From Kitasatospora setae KM-6054 (GTDB lineage: Bacteria > Actinomycetota > Actinomycetes > Streptomycetales > Streptomycetaceae), in the NCBI RefSeq assembly GCF_000269985.1, contig NC_016109.1:7591001-7655000 (forward strand): a DNA stretch of 64,000 nt, given 5' to 3'. The translations under genes were made by a program, and so were the position numbers. The notes under the pieces are model-generated. The model worked only from the letters and a program-made list of their open reading frames with translations. It was not told the DNA's origin and searched no databases. Below, in pieces: positions 50,724-59,725 of this stretch. Within the stretch, counting starts at the first letter, position 1. The number at the start of each line of letters is the position of its first letter.

Positions 50724-51881
50724 CTGAACTTGAACTCGTGATGTCGGTCAGCCATCCATGATCAAGCCGGTCCCGACGAGGCAGCCGTCGACGAGGTGGG
50801 GACGGTACTGGATCATCTTGAGCTTGCGCTTGACGGCCCGGGTCAGCTGGCCGAGGTCGGCGGCCGCGAGGTTTCCGATGTCGCGTTTGACCAGCGACCA
50901 GATACCCTCCTGCGGGTTGAGGTCGGGCGCGTAGGTGGGCAGCTGAAAGACGGTCAGCCAGTGCGCGTTGGCCTCGAAGAACGCCCTGAGCGGTGGCACG
51001 AGGTGGATGCGGGCGTTGTCCCACACGAGGACGAGCGGGCCGCCGAGCTGGACGCGGGCGCGGACGACCAGGTCGCGGAAGTCGCGCCAGCCGAAGCCCT
51101 TCGGCTCGCCCTTGCGTCCCCGGTACTCGCGGATCGCGTAGATCAGCCGGGACCGTTCGCCCGGCTTGTAGCAGGCCATGCCCGCCATCGAGACCCGGCC
51201 GGATCCCCGTCCGCGCACGCGGACCACCGGCGTGCGCCCGATGCGGCCCCAGGTTCTGGCGCGCGGCGGAGTCATCGACTGCCCGGCCTCGTCCTCGAAG
51301 ACGACCCAGGCGCCGAGGGCCGCCGCGGTGCTCTTACCAACGGCCAGGTCTCCTTCTTCCACAACTCCACCGCCGCGTCGTCGCGCTCGATCGCCCGGCG
51401 GGCCGGCTGCTGCCACGACCAGCCGTGCCGCTTCAACAGCCGCCAGGTGCCCTCCACCGTGTACGACACGTGGAACAGCCGGCCGATCAGCGTCTTCACC
51501 CGCGCCAGCGTCCACCGCTGATCGGCCCAGCCGTGGACCAGCGGGCCGCGCTCCAACTCCCGCTCCAGCCTGGCGATCTGCTTGTCACTGAGCCTCGGGC
51601 GCCCGGGCGATCCCTTGGACAGGACCCCGGCCTCCCCACGCTCGCGCCAGGCCCGGCGCCACCGCTCCACCGACCGCTCACTCACCCGCAGCCCGGCAGC
51701 GATCTCCCCGTTCTTCTGCCCGCCCTCGAAGCGTTCCACAGCCTGCAGCCGCAACCGCTCCCGCGCGGCCCTCCCGGCGTCGGTCAACCCACCGCCCTGC
51801 GCATACCTCATGTCCCAGGGCTACCGGAACCAGTTCGGCCCTGTCGGGTGAACAGCTCCGACATCACCCAATCAAGTTCAG
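50724..51881 (-). mobile_element. IS630-family insertion sequence, probably inactive
   Basis: About 1158 bp bounded by imperfect 24-bp inverted repeats of the form ctgaacttgaNNNNgtgatgtcgg at 50724-50747 and, as reverse complement, 51858-51881, with mismatches only in the four central bases. The transposase is split between two frames. A TA dinucleotide flanks the right end, as expected for this family, but not the left. Confidence 0.85.
50748..51811 (-). pseudogene. IS630-family transposase with frameshift
   Basis: Frame A (ATG 51811 to stop 51272) holds the N-terminal HTH: RLQAVERFEGGQKNGEIAAG, then VSERSVERWRRAW. Frame B, ending at 50748, holds the catalytic DDE domain: VFEDEAGQ, LVWDNARIH, APDLNPQEGIWSLV. 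The sequence continues naturally from ETWPLV in frame A to KSTAAALGAWVV in frame B if one base is restored near 51333-51337, where GTAAG stands for an expected GTAAAG. No A-rich slippery site is present, so a deletion is likelier than programmed frameshifting. Confidence 0.85.
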
Positions 51882-51912
51882 TAGCCTCACCGGAGTCCGC
51901 CCTGGCTCGCCA

Positions 51913-53064
51913 TCAGCTTCCGTCCGGCAGCCTCGACCCGGGAGGCCGCTGCATGACGCGCCGCAGGTTGCTTGGGTGCGCCGGGGCCGGCATCTCTCCC
52001 CGGAACCGGTCGGCGTACCGCCACGCGGCTTCGTAGGCGACTGTGTAGTCGTCGTCGGCCACATCCTGAGTGCTGCCGGCCGACAGCGCGGTCAGGGCAT
52101 CGGCGCCGAACAGCAGCCGCACATCGACGGCGAAGGCCGTCAGAGCGGAGTCCTGCGGGTACCGAAGCTCGCGGGCATAGGCCACCACCAGCAGCCGAAC
52201 TGTCGCGGCCCAAGTGTGTGTGCCGTCTGCGAGGCCGTAGCGCGCCCCGTTGGTCCAGCGGAGCACCTGGACCTCGGGGCTGGAGAGCAACTCGAAGTAG
52301 TCCTCCCAGTTCAGGAAGACGCCCTCGTGGTCATCGAAGTTGACGGCCGCGGCGCTGAACTGCCCTGATGCGACCTGCGAGACAACGTACTGGTGCAGCC
52401 ACGCCGCCGTCGCAGGCGCAGTCACCTTGGCATCGAGATCGGTGTCGCCAGCGTCCACCGAGTCGGTGGACGAGAACTTCTCCAGGACCTTGTTCAGGTC
52501 GTTGAAGTAGGCGATCTCGGCGTCGGCCTCGTCCGCCTCCTTGCGCAGGTCGGGGAAGAGGTTGCCATCGGGCCCGAAGTCGTTGCTGTTGAGGCTCACG
52601 AAATGCACCGGCTCGCCGCCTCGGCGCGCTTGCTCCACCACCGTCATCCAGATCGCTGCGTCTCGGCTGCCGATCGCGGTCTTGCCGCTCGAGCGCGCCG
52701 GGCGCAGCCGGTAGGCCTCACGCCGCAGGCCCTCACGCGCGGCGTCGAGCGTGAGGGGCAGAACCGTCAGAGAACCTCGGTAGCGCTGCTCCCACTCGTC
52801 CACGTGCTGCTCCACGTTGGGCACGGCCGGCCAGTAGGCGACGCCGTCTTCGTCCGTGAACTGCAGGGCCCACAGTGTGTCGTACGCCGACCTCGCCGCG
52901 TCCAGAGCCGAGCGGTAGTCCCGTTCGCGCTGTGCGAGCAGCTCGTACAGCACCACCTCGGGGATCGCCAGCTGCACCCCGCCACTGCGGAGCGCGGCGA
53001 ACACCTCCCAGAGCGGACTGTTGGGGCCCTGCTTCGTCAGTGCTGACGTGTCGAGAATGATCAT
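51913..53064 (-). CDS. PIN-domain protein (probable ribonuclease)
   Basis: A 383-residue protein whose N-terminal 170 residues form a PIN-like domain: MIILDTSALTKQGP with the first acidic residue, IPEVVLYELLAQRE with the second, and GSRDAAIWMTVVEQA with the third, then VHFVSLNSNDF. The C-terminal 200 residues are unassigned. Such PIN proteins cleave RNA, often tRNA or mRNA, in toxin or defence settings. I chose the ATG at 53064, where the domain begins; ATG 53115 would add 17 residues. It follows the unknown gene at 53125 and probably shares its transcript. Confidence 0.75.
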   Translation of the reverse strand: MIILDTSALTKQGPNSPLWEVFAALRSGGVQLAIPEVVLYELLAQRERDYRSALDAARSAYDTLWALQFTDEDGVAYWPAVPNVEQHVDEWEQRYRGSLTVLPLTLDAAREGLRREAYRLRPARSSGKTAIGSRDAAIWMTVVEQARRGGEPVHFVSLNSNDFGPDGNLFPDLRKEADEADAEIAYFNDLNKVLEKFSSTDSVDAGDTDLDAKVTAPATAAWLHQYVVSQVASGQFSAAAVNFDDHEGVFLNWEDYFELLSSPEVQVLRWTNGARYGLADGTHTWAATVRLLVVAYARELRYPQDSALTAFAVDVRLLFGADALTALSAGSTQDVADDDYTVAYEAAWRYADRFRGEMPAPAHPSNLRRVMQRPPGSRLPDGS

Positions 53065-53124
53065 TGGGTTTGCTTCGGTTCCCTTACTCGGTGAAGTCCA
53101 GCTCAACGTCGGCATGTGAACCGC

Positions 53125-53898
53125 TCAAGGCCTCGCCTTTGGCGCGGTCTCGTGCAGCAGCTGGACCGGGCCGACGAGCGGCCGGTACCAGAGCTGATCC
53201 ACGACCCCGGGATGCAGGTCCAGGATCGGCTTCACTGCTGCGAGGACTGTGTTGCCGTGGCTCGTCTGCCAGACGGTGCCGTTGCGACTGCCTGGACGCG
53301 GATGCTGATCGAGCAGCAGCATTACCGGGAAGCCAGCGTCCTTGGCCTTCTTGAGCTGCTTGGTCAGCTTCTTCTTCAGCGCCTCGCCGATGCCCTGGGT
53401 GATCTGCGAGTCGAGACGGGCGTTCCCGGTGATGCTTGCCAGGGTGATCAGGTCGACCCCGGCCGCGCCCGGCACGACCTGCGCGGAGGTGAAGCCGTCA
53501 TCGTTGAACTTCGAGTCGCCGGCGGCGGCCGCTTGGCGGCTCAGCTCTACGACCGATTCGTAGTAGGCATCGATCGCTGCTCGGCCCAGCTCACGGTCCT
53601 GCGGTTGGAAGGAGACCACAAGTGCACACTTGAACTCCTGGGCAACCGCCTCCAGGTCATCTGTCAGCTTCGTGACGGCCTCGTCCAGGGCAGGGATCAG
53701 CCTGCTGTCCTGTGAGAGGAGGCAGTGGTCGACGGCCCATTCGATGCTGTCGACCAAGAAGATTCCATCCACCGTCAGAGGATGGCCCGGATCACGGTCA
53801 GGGTGCGCGGCCAGGGTTACCGCGTGGCCGCGTGCGACCAGTCCGTCGACGAGGGCCTGCAGCGCCTCGTCCTCGTGGTCGAACTTCTCCTGCGTCAC
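53125..53898 (-). CDS. Hypothetical protein upstream of the PIN gene
   Basis: A 257-residue protein I do not recognise. It has alternating strands and helices: LTVDGIFLVDSIEWAVDHCL near residue 45, KCALVVSFQPQDREL, a Lys-rich helix LKKKLTKQLKKAKD and VMLLLDQHPRPG. The D-G-x-F ... E-W-x-x-D-H pattern is faintly like the metal site of some REase-fold proteins, but this is speculative. The GTG start at 53898 is divergent from the giant HEAT-nuclease gene across 525 bp. Confidence 0.65.
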   Translation of the reverse strand: MTQEKFDHEDEALQALVDGLVARGHAVTLAAHPDRDPGHPLTVDGIFLVDSIEWAVDHCLLSQDSRLIPALDEAVTKLTDDLEAVAQEFKCALVVSFQPQDRELGRAAIDAYYESVVELSRQAAAAGDSKFNDDGFTSAQVVPGAAGVDLITLASITGNARLDSQITQGIGEALKKKLTKQLKKAKDAGFPVMLLLDQHPRPGSRNGTVWQTSHGNTVLAAVKPILDLHPGVVDQLWYRPLVGPVQLLHETAPKARP

Positions 53899-54423
53899 GG
53901 CTGGACGCCTTCCTCGCTAAGTGGCCCCGGCTGTCGCCCGCCGATCGCGCTGGCGGGGCGTGCGCTCGGCCGCAGACACTACTCCGTTCGAAGCGGCCGG
54001 GCTGCCCCGACCTTCAGGGCTCGGCTGCTCAGGAGTAGAGCCCCTGTACGGGGGTTGGGCCATCACATTCCGAGCCCGGCCGTGTTGGGGTCTATCCACG
54101 GCTCGGCGTCGCGCACGTGGGCCCAGAAAGCGGCCAACTCATCGAGGCGCGAACAGACCTCGCCCGGCTTCCGCCCAGGGCGATCGACGCTGCGAGTCAT
54201 CGTCCGCCGAGATCACGAAGCCCGGTCCAAGCCGGGCTAAGGGTGTTGTAACCGCTGCTCCCGGGTGTCGAAGGACTGCGGCACGAGGCGGTGAGTCTAG
54301 CTACTTCGGCGCGCAGGAACAGCATCAGAGCGCCCTCGCCCCGCAGGGGCGTCATCGACGACGGCGCGCCCGCCACGATCTGGGTCAGCTGGGGGTGTCA
54401 GGGGCGGCTGAGACGATGTCATC
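53899..54423. promoter_or_regulatory. Divergent intergenic region with one possible micro-gene
   Basis: 525 bp between divergent genes, less GC-rich than its surroundings. It must contain promoters for both sides. Apart from a possible 45-codon frame on the minus strand, no RNA gene or strong hairpin is recognised. Confidence 0.4.
54063..54200 (-). CDS. Possible 45-residue protein
   Basis: A short minus-strand frame, ATG at 54200 to TGA at 54063, with protein-like composition (CSRLDELAAFWAHVRDAEPW). The ribosome site is weak (GGCGGAC). It may be a genuine small gene, or a fragment of a lost one in this remodelled region. Confidence 0.3.
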   Translation of the reverse strand: MTRSVDRPGRKPGEVCSRLDELAAFWAHVRDAEPWIDPNTAGLGM

Positions 54424-57400
54424 GTGCCAGACACGGACAAGCTGTTCGACAGCGCAGTGCGCACGGGGCGGAGCAACGCCCACATGATCGAGATGGCCCG
54501 GCGTCATTGCCTGCGGATGGAGTTCATCCCGTTCGGCGGGCAGGGTCTCGCGGAGGAGGCCACTGGCCTACCGATCAACATGAGGCGGGTCAGCTGCCCG
54601 GTGGCCCTCGGCAACGCGAGCATGAACCTGGCCCCGGTTGTGGGGGACTTCTACGAGAAGCACTGTGTGGGCTGCGAACTGCGCCAGCCCACCGGGGACG
54701 TGCCGAACCTGGCCACCCTCATGGAGGAGAACAAGGCCGCGGCCGCCGCGGCCCGGGAAACCTCTGCCGAGCGCATGCAGCAACGGCACGCCGAGTGGGC
54801 GCAGCGGGCCGAGCGCCGGCGTGCCCTGCGCGTGACGGCCGACCCCGCCATGGCGGGCGCGTTGGACGACATCGGGGTCCTCGACGCCGACCCCGCCGCG
54901 CAGCCGGACGGGGGCGCGGCCGGGGCCCGTCGGCGTCTTGCCGCCCTCGCGCAGCGCAGCGCCGCCCTGTTCACCGCCCCGGTGATCGACCTGGCCGTGG
55001 ACCTGGCTGGCCAGCACAACGTCATCGGCCTCCTGACGCCGCTTCGGCACCTGGCCCGCAACCGCCCCGAGCACGCCCCGGCGGTCCTGGAGGCCGCGAT
55101 GGCGGTCCTGCGTCGGGCCCCCGTGCCCGATGCCGGTCGGTGCCTGGCCGACCTCCTGCCCACTGCGGACCAGGTAGGGCTGGACGACAACGTGGTCGAA
55201 GCGCTGGTCTACCTGGCCGAGCCGCCGCAGGACAGCTTCGCCGTCCCCCGGCCCGGGGGAGCCGGGGACGCGAGCGGGCTGCGCGCGGCGGCCGACATCG
55301 CGCCCGAGCGGGTGGCGGCTGTACTGGACGGCATGCTGCCCAGGCCCGCCGCCCCCGCCGGGCTGCTGCTCCCGGCAGGCAGCAGCGCCGTACCGCAGGA
55401 GGCGGACGGTGACGGCCGGCGCTGCGCCGCGGCCAGCGCGATCGCCGCGCTGGCGCAGACCCACCTGGACACTGTGACGCCTCTGGCGGCACCGCTGCTG
55501 CTCAGTCTCGGGGTGGACAGCGCCGACTCCTATGACCTGGAGCCGATCGGGACCACACAGCACGCGCTGGCCGCCATCCTTGTCCTCGGCGACAACCTGG
55601 TGGCCGTGCAGGTGGAGGCTGCCGGGCAGGGCGCAGGACAGCAAGTCCGTGAGCGCCTGATCGGTGTCCTGGACCGAGCAGCGAGTGTCCTACAGAGCGA
55701 CGACCGCCGTCGCACCGCCCGCGAGGTGGCCCTCGACGCCAGCCGACGGCAGGGCCTGTTCGACTACCTGCTGACCACCGCGCTGACCCGCGCCGGCGGG
55801 GACTGGGGCACCGAGTGCCGGGCGTTGGCGGCACGCCTGATCGAAACCCTGGCGCAGGAGCACCCCGCCTGGGCCCTGCCCAAGGTTCCCGCGATCCTGG
55901 GCGGCGCCCTGCTCGCCGTCGCCGACCTGGAGCAAGTGTCGCAGGCTTCGGCCGCCGCGGCCCTGACCACCACGGGCACCATGCCCGTCGTGCTGCAGGC
56001 GCTGGAGCGGATGAACCATCAAACACTCCTCGGCTCCACCGTGCAGACGCTGGTCCGCGCCGTCGAGCACACCGCGCAAGCCGACGCAGCCTCGGTCTGC
56101 CAGGCTGTCGTCGAGGCGGTGGCGAACGATCGGGCCAGCCAGCAGGGCGACACCGTCACCTGGTACCTGCTCCGCAGTCTGGGGCAGATCGGCGCGCAGC
56201 ACGGCCAGCAGCCGCAGGTCCTGCACACGATCGTGCCGACCCTGCACACCTACCTCGTCGACGCCGACGCGTCCCTGCGCGCGGTGGCCCTCACCGCCTG
56301 GGCCACGATCGGCACCCGCCACCGGCTGCCCTCCAGCGTCTCTGACCTCCTGCCCGTGCTGACCGATGATGCCCACATCGTGGTGATCGACGCTGTCCTC
56401 GGCGCCGCGATAAGCCTGGAGTGGGGCGAGAACGAACGGATCCGGCTCCTCCTCCACGCCCTCACGGTCTGCCGCGAGGCCGACGCCCGCAAGCACACAG
56501 GAACCCTCAAGAAGGCCATGGCCGCGCTCGCGGTGCTGACCCGCTCGGACGGTGACGCCCAGCAGGCCGCCATCGAGCAGACCATCGTGCAACGTGCCAC
56601 AGAACTCGACGGATACGACCTGCGCGATGCGCTGCGCCGCACCTGGCAGCCGGCGACCACGACCTCGCCCACGATGGCTGCCCTCCGCCTGCGCCAGGCC
56701 CGCGACCAGCAAATCAACGACCGCTTCAACCAGGGCGACGACGAGGAATTGTGCGCACTGCTGGACTGCGGAGCTGGCCTGGCGGCGCTGCCCACGGCTG
56801 ACCTCGAGACCGCCGCCCTGGAACTGGGACCGGACCGGCCGCTGGCCGCTGCCGAGTTTGCCGAAGTCGCCTGGCGCGCCGCACGTTCCGCCGACGCGGC
56901 CACGATCTTGACGGCCGTCCTGGCCGCCACGCCGGACACCCCTGCCTATCGGATCCACCGCGCCCTGGTGAGCCTGCTGGCCGCGGCCGCCGCCCAAGAC
57001 GACGCCTGGGCCCGCCCCGGTACCGCGCCCGAGGCCACGGCACTGGCCGCCGCGGCCGCCGCGCTGGACGCCGCAGATGGCGGGGGTTCGAGCCTGGCCC
57101 AGCAGGCCCGGCTCCGGATCCGACTGCGGGACCTGCTGGCCGGGAGCCGACCCGCCGACCAGGGAAGCGACCCCGCGGCCGCGTTGCGCCAGCGTGCAGC
57201 CCTCCTCCAGGAGGCCGCCGCAGGACTGAAGTCAGCGTCCATGCAGGCCACCACGACCGCCGCCTACCTGCGCGGCTACGCGGACCTGTGCGACCTGGCC
57301 TACCGGCTGCTCCTGCTGGACGCCGCCGAGCTCGACGCCGACCACACCACCGTCGCCTCGCTCACCGCTGCGGTCGGCCGCCGCGCCGCGCTCCTCGCGG

Positions 57401-58620
57401 ACGAACTGCGCGATCGCTTCGACGAGCTCGACCCCCTCGCCGGCGCTCTGGTGGCGGCCGTCCAGCAGGCCGGGGAGGTCACCGACGGCAGCGCGGTCGC
57501 CGACACCCTGACCGCGTGGGCCCGCCTGCCGCTGCCCGTCCCCGTCGTCGCCGGACCGCGACGCCTACCCCACCGGCTCCGCCCGGCGCAGGCCGACGAA
57601 CCTGTCCCGGACCCTGACGTGGCTGTCGTCCTGGCCAGCATCGACGACCAGCTTGTCACCGGCCCCCAGGTCCTGCGCCCGTCCACGGTCTACGAGCTCC
57701 GGCTGGACGTGCAGCCCGGCCCCTGGCCGGACTGGGCTCAGACACTCGAGGCGGACCTGTTGAGCCACTTCACCCCTACCGAGGCGCAAACCCCCGCCTA
57801 TGTATGGCCGCGACCGGCTCAGCCCGGTCAGGAGACCTTCAGCGAGGACGGAACACTCATCCTGAGGTTCGGCCTGCCGGCAGGCCGCCCCTCTCCGCCG
57901 TTCCTGGTCCGCCTGCGCTGGCGCGGCATCAAGGACGGCCGGGAGGTCGTCGAGGACCTCGACGTCGCTGGACACCGCGAGATCCGCTGCCGGCCCTTCG
58001 ACGCCTCCCGGGACTTCCTGACCGACTTCCCAGTCTTCGACGAGCGCCTGCTGGCCCTGTACGAGCGGCTCCACGAGAGCGGCTACGACGAGGACCACCT
58101 GCAGGCGTTCTGCCGCCTCTTCACCGCGATCTGCCGCATCGGCCTGAGGATGACCTGGAACAAGCAGTACAAACGCGGCACCAGCGTTACCGAGCGGAAG
58201 TTCCACGACGACCTGTACGCGGACCTGCAGGCCGAACCCGAGCTCGGCGGCCGGCTCCAGCGCGGAACGCCCCTTGCGCTCGGCTACCTCGACGTACGCC
58301 ACGACAAGATCACCGCGGAGCTGAAAGTCGAACGCAAGACCCCCGTCACCAAGGCCACGGCACCCAAATACATGGGCCAGCCAACCCAGTACGCGGCGGC
58401 CGACGGCGCACGCCTGTCGATCCTGTGCATCTTGGACATGAGCCGCAAAACCTCACCCGTTGGCGTCCCAGAGAACTACCTGTTCACCCTGGAACCAGCT
58501 CTCCACGGGCTCGCCAACCCAGAAGCCCCATCCTTGGTCGCAGCTATCGTCGTCAACGCGAACCTGCCAACCCCCAGCTCCTGGTCGCGACGCCGCACCG
58601 CCACCCAGCCGACCCCGTAG
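54424..58620 (+). CDS. Giant helical-repeat protein with C-terminal PD-(D/E)XK-like nuclease domain
   Basis: A 1398-residue protein. The N-terminus has cysteines that could form a metal site (HCLRMEF, VSCPVALG, KHCVGCELR), then about 900 residues of Ala/Leu-rich helical repeats of HEAT/ARM texture (for example LRSLGQIGAQHGQQ and LRAVALTAWATIGTRH). The last 200 residues look like a restriction-endonuclease fold: ERKFHDDLYADL, LGYLDVRHDKITAELKVERK giving Asp...Glu-x-Lys, and PTQYAAADGARLSIL. GTG at 54424 has a poor ribosome site. I know no named system with this architecture. In an island of nucleases and methylases it is a candidate defence effector. Confidence 0.7.
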   Translation: MPDTDKLFDSAVRTGRSNAHMIEMARRHCLRMEFIPFGGQGLAEEATGLPINMRRVSCPVALGNASMNLAPVVGDFYEKHCVGCELRQPTGDVPNLATLMEENKAAAAAARETSAERMQQRHAEWAQRAERRRALRVTADPAMAGALDDIGVLDADPAAQPDGGAAGARRRLAALAQRSAALFTAPVIDLAVDLAGQHNVIGLLTPLRHLARNRPEHAPAVLEAAMAVLRRAPVPDAGRCLADLLPTADQVGLDDNVVEALVYLAEPPQDSFAVPRPGGAGDASGLRAAADIAPERVAAVLDGMLPRPAAPAGLLLPAGSSAVPQEADGDGRRCAAASAIAALAQTHLDTVTPLAAPLLLSLGVDSADSYDLEPIGTTQHALAAILVLGDNLVAVQVEAAGQGAGQQVRERLIGVLDRAASVLQSDDRRRTAREVALDASRRQGLFDYLLTTALTRAGGDWGTECRALAARLIETLAQEHPAWALPKVPAILGGALLAVADLEQVSQASAAAALTTTGTMPVVLQALERMNHQTLLGSTVQTLVRAVEHTAQADAASVCQAVVEAVANDRASQQGDTVTWYLLRSLGQIGAQHGQQPQVLHTIVPTLHTYLVDADASLRAVALTAWATIGTRHRLPSSVSDLLPVLTDDAHIVVIDAVLGAAISLEWGENERIRLLLHALTVCREADARKHTGTLKKAMAALAVLTRSDGDAQQAAIEQTIVQRATELDGYDLRDALRRTWQPATTTSPTMAALRLRQARDQQINDRFNQGDDEELCALLDCGAGLAALPTADLETAALELGPDRPLAAAEFAEVAWRAARSADAATILTAVLAATPDTPAYRIHRALVSLLAAAAAQDDAWARPGTAPEATALAAAAAALDAADGGGSSLAQQARLRIRLRDLLAGSRPADQGSDPAAALRQRAALLQEAAAGLKSASMQATTTAAYLRGYADLCDLAYRLLLLDAAELDADHTTVASLTAAVGRRAALLADELRDRFDELDPLAGALVAAVQQAGEVTDGSAVADTLTAWARLPLPVPVVAGPRRLPHRLRPAQADEPVPDPDVAVVLASIDDQLVTGPQVLRPSTVYELRLDVQPGPWPDWAQTLEADLLSHFTPTEAQTPAYVWPRPAQPGQETFSEDGTLILRFGLPAGRPSPPFLVRLRWRGIKDGREVVEDLDVAGHREIRCRPFDASRDFLTDFPVFDERLLALYERLHESGYDEDHLQAFCRLFTAICRIGLRMTWNKQYKRGTSVTERKFHDDLYADLQAEPELGGRLQRGTPLALGYLDVRHDKITAELKVERKTPVTKATAPKYMGQPTQYAAADGARLSILCILDMSRKTSPVGVPENYLFTLEPALHGLANPEAPSLVAAIVVNANLPTPSSWSRRRTATQPTP

Positions 58621-58676
58621 AGGAGTGATGGTTCTCTCCCCTCACGTGCAGCTCTGCCGCCCTTGGCCGTGCAATC

Positions 58677-59678
58677 TCACGCGGTCTTCCGGGCTTGGGC
58701 GAGGGTGTCGAGGAGGCGGGTGAGGGAGGTGCCGAGGCCCCAGCGGGTGGTGAGGGCTTCGAGGGTCATGGGGTCGAGGGGTTCGGTGGGGAGGGTGGGG
58801 TCGAAGGCGGGGAGGGGGACGTCGGTGGCGACGCGGACGACGGTGGGGGCGACGTCGAGGTAGGCGGCGCCTTCGAGGAGGTTCTTGCGGCGGGCCGGGG
58901 TGAGCTTGGAGAGGGGGTCGGCGGCGGCGGTGCGGATGCCGGCGAGGTCGCCGTACTCGCGGATGAGTTGGGTGGCGGTCTTCTCGCCGATGCCCTTGAC
59001 ACCGGGGAGGCCATCGCTCGGGTCACCGCGCAGGGCGGCCATGTCGGCGTACTCGGCGCCGGTGACGCCGTACTTGTCGAGGAGGACGGCCTCGGTGATG
59101 ACCTCGGCGTTGCCGACGCCCTTGATCGGGTAGATGACCTGCACGCCGCGCGCGTCGTCGACGAGCTGGAAGAGGTCTCTGTCGCCTGTCACGATCAGGA
59201 CGCGCGCGGGTTGGTAATCTGCAGTCTCCCGGTCGCCGGTGACGATCCGGACCGGGCCGGTGGCGCGGGTGGCCAGGGTGCCGATCACGTCGTCGGCCTC
59301 GTAGTCGGGGACGCCGACCCGGGCGATGCCCAGGGCGTCCAGGACCTGCTCGATCACCGGGACCTGCGGGGCCAGCGTGTCCGGTACCTCCTCCTCGCCG
59401 GCCTGTGCCGCCTCGGCGACCCGGTGGGTCTTGTAGGTCGGGATCAGGTCGACCCGCCACTGCGGGCGCCAGTCGGCGTCCATGCAGGCGACCAGCTGGT
59501 CCGGGCCGTGGTCGTGGACCAGCCGGGAGATGAAGTCCAGCAGGCCGCGCACCGCGTTCACCGGCTCGCCCTGCGGGGAGCGGAGCGAATCGGGGACGCC
59601 GAAGTAGGCGCGGAAGTAGAGGCTGGCGGTGTCCAGCAGCATCAGGCGGGGCGCGGCGGAGGCGGTCGGTGCGGTCAC
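58677..59678 (-). CDS. 5'-3' exonuclease (FEN/Pol I N-terminal type) with internal insertion
   Basis: A 333-residue flap nuclease: LMLLDTASLYFRAYFG, VACMDADWRPQWR, VPDYEADDVIG, GDPSDGLPGVKGIGEKTA. It should remove RNA primers or flaps. The metal-binding TGDRD strand appears twice, as IVTGDRE and, 16 residues later, IVTGDRDLF; the second copy and its linker use codons rare here (ACT, GCA, CAA, ACA, AGA). Other streptomycete copies, as I recall, have the motif once. I chose GTG 59678; ATG 59696 is an alternative. Confidence 0.88.
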   Translation of the reverse strand: MTAPTASAAPRLMLLDTASLYFRAYFGVPDSLRSPQGEPVNAVRGLLDFISRLVHDHGPDQLVACMDADWRPQWRVDLIPTYKTHRVAEAAQAGEEEVPDTLAPQVPVIEQVLDALGIARVGVPDYEADDVIGTLATRATGPVRIVTGDRETADYQPARVLIVTGDRDLFQLVDDARGVQVIYPIKGVGNAEVITEAVLLDKYGVTGAEYADMAALRGDPSDGLPGVKGIGEKTATQLIREYGDLAGIRTAAADPLSKLTPARRKNLLEGAAYLDVAPTVVRVATDVPLPAFDPTLPTEPLDPMTLEALTTRWGLGTSLTRLLDTLAQARKTA

Positions 59679-59725
59679 CCCCCGATCATGCCGCATCCCG
59701 CCGACAAGCCCGGGCTGACGGGCGC

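Noticed and set aside
51300-51345. Programmed frameshift in the IS630-family transposase
   Set aside because: Some IS630 relatives use one, but there is no A-rich slippery heptamer here, so a one-base deletion is simpler.
50607-53115. hsdR or another restriction ATPase downstream of hsdM
   Set aside because: No Walker-type or SF2 helicase motifs are found between the IS630-family element and the PIN gene on either strand.
53899-54423. tRNA or attachment site in the divergent spacer
   Set aside because: Short complementary stretches such as gcccctgtacgggg occur, but no cloverleaf or T-loop sequence can be assembled.
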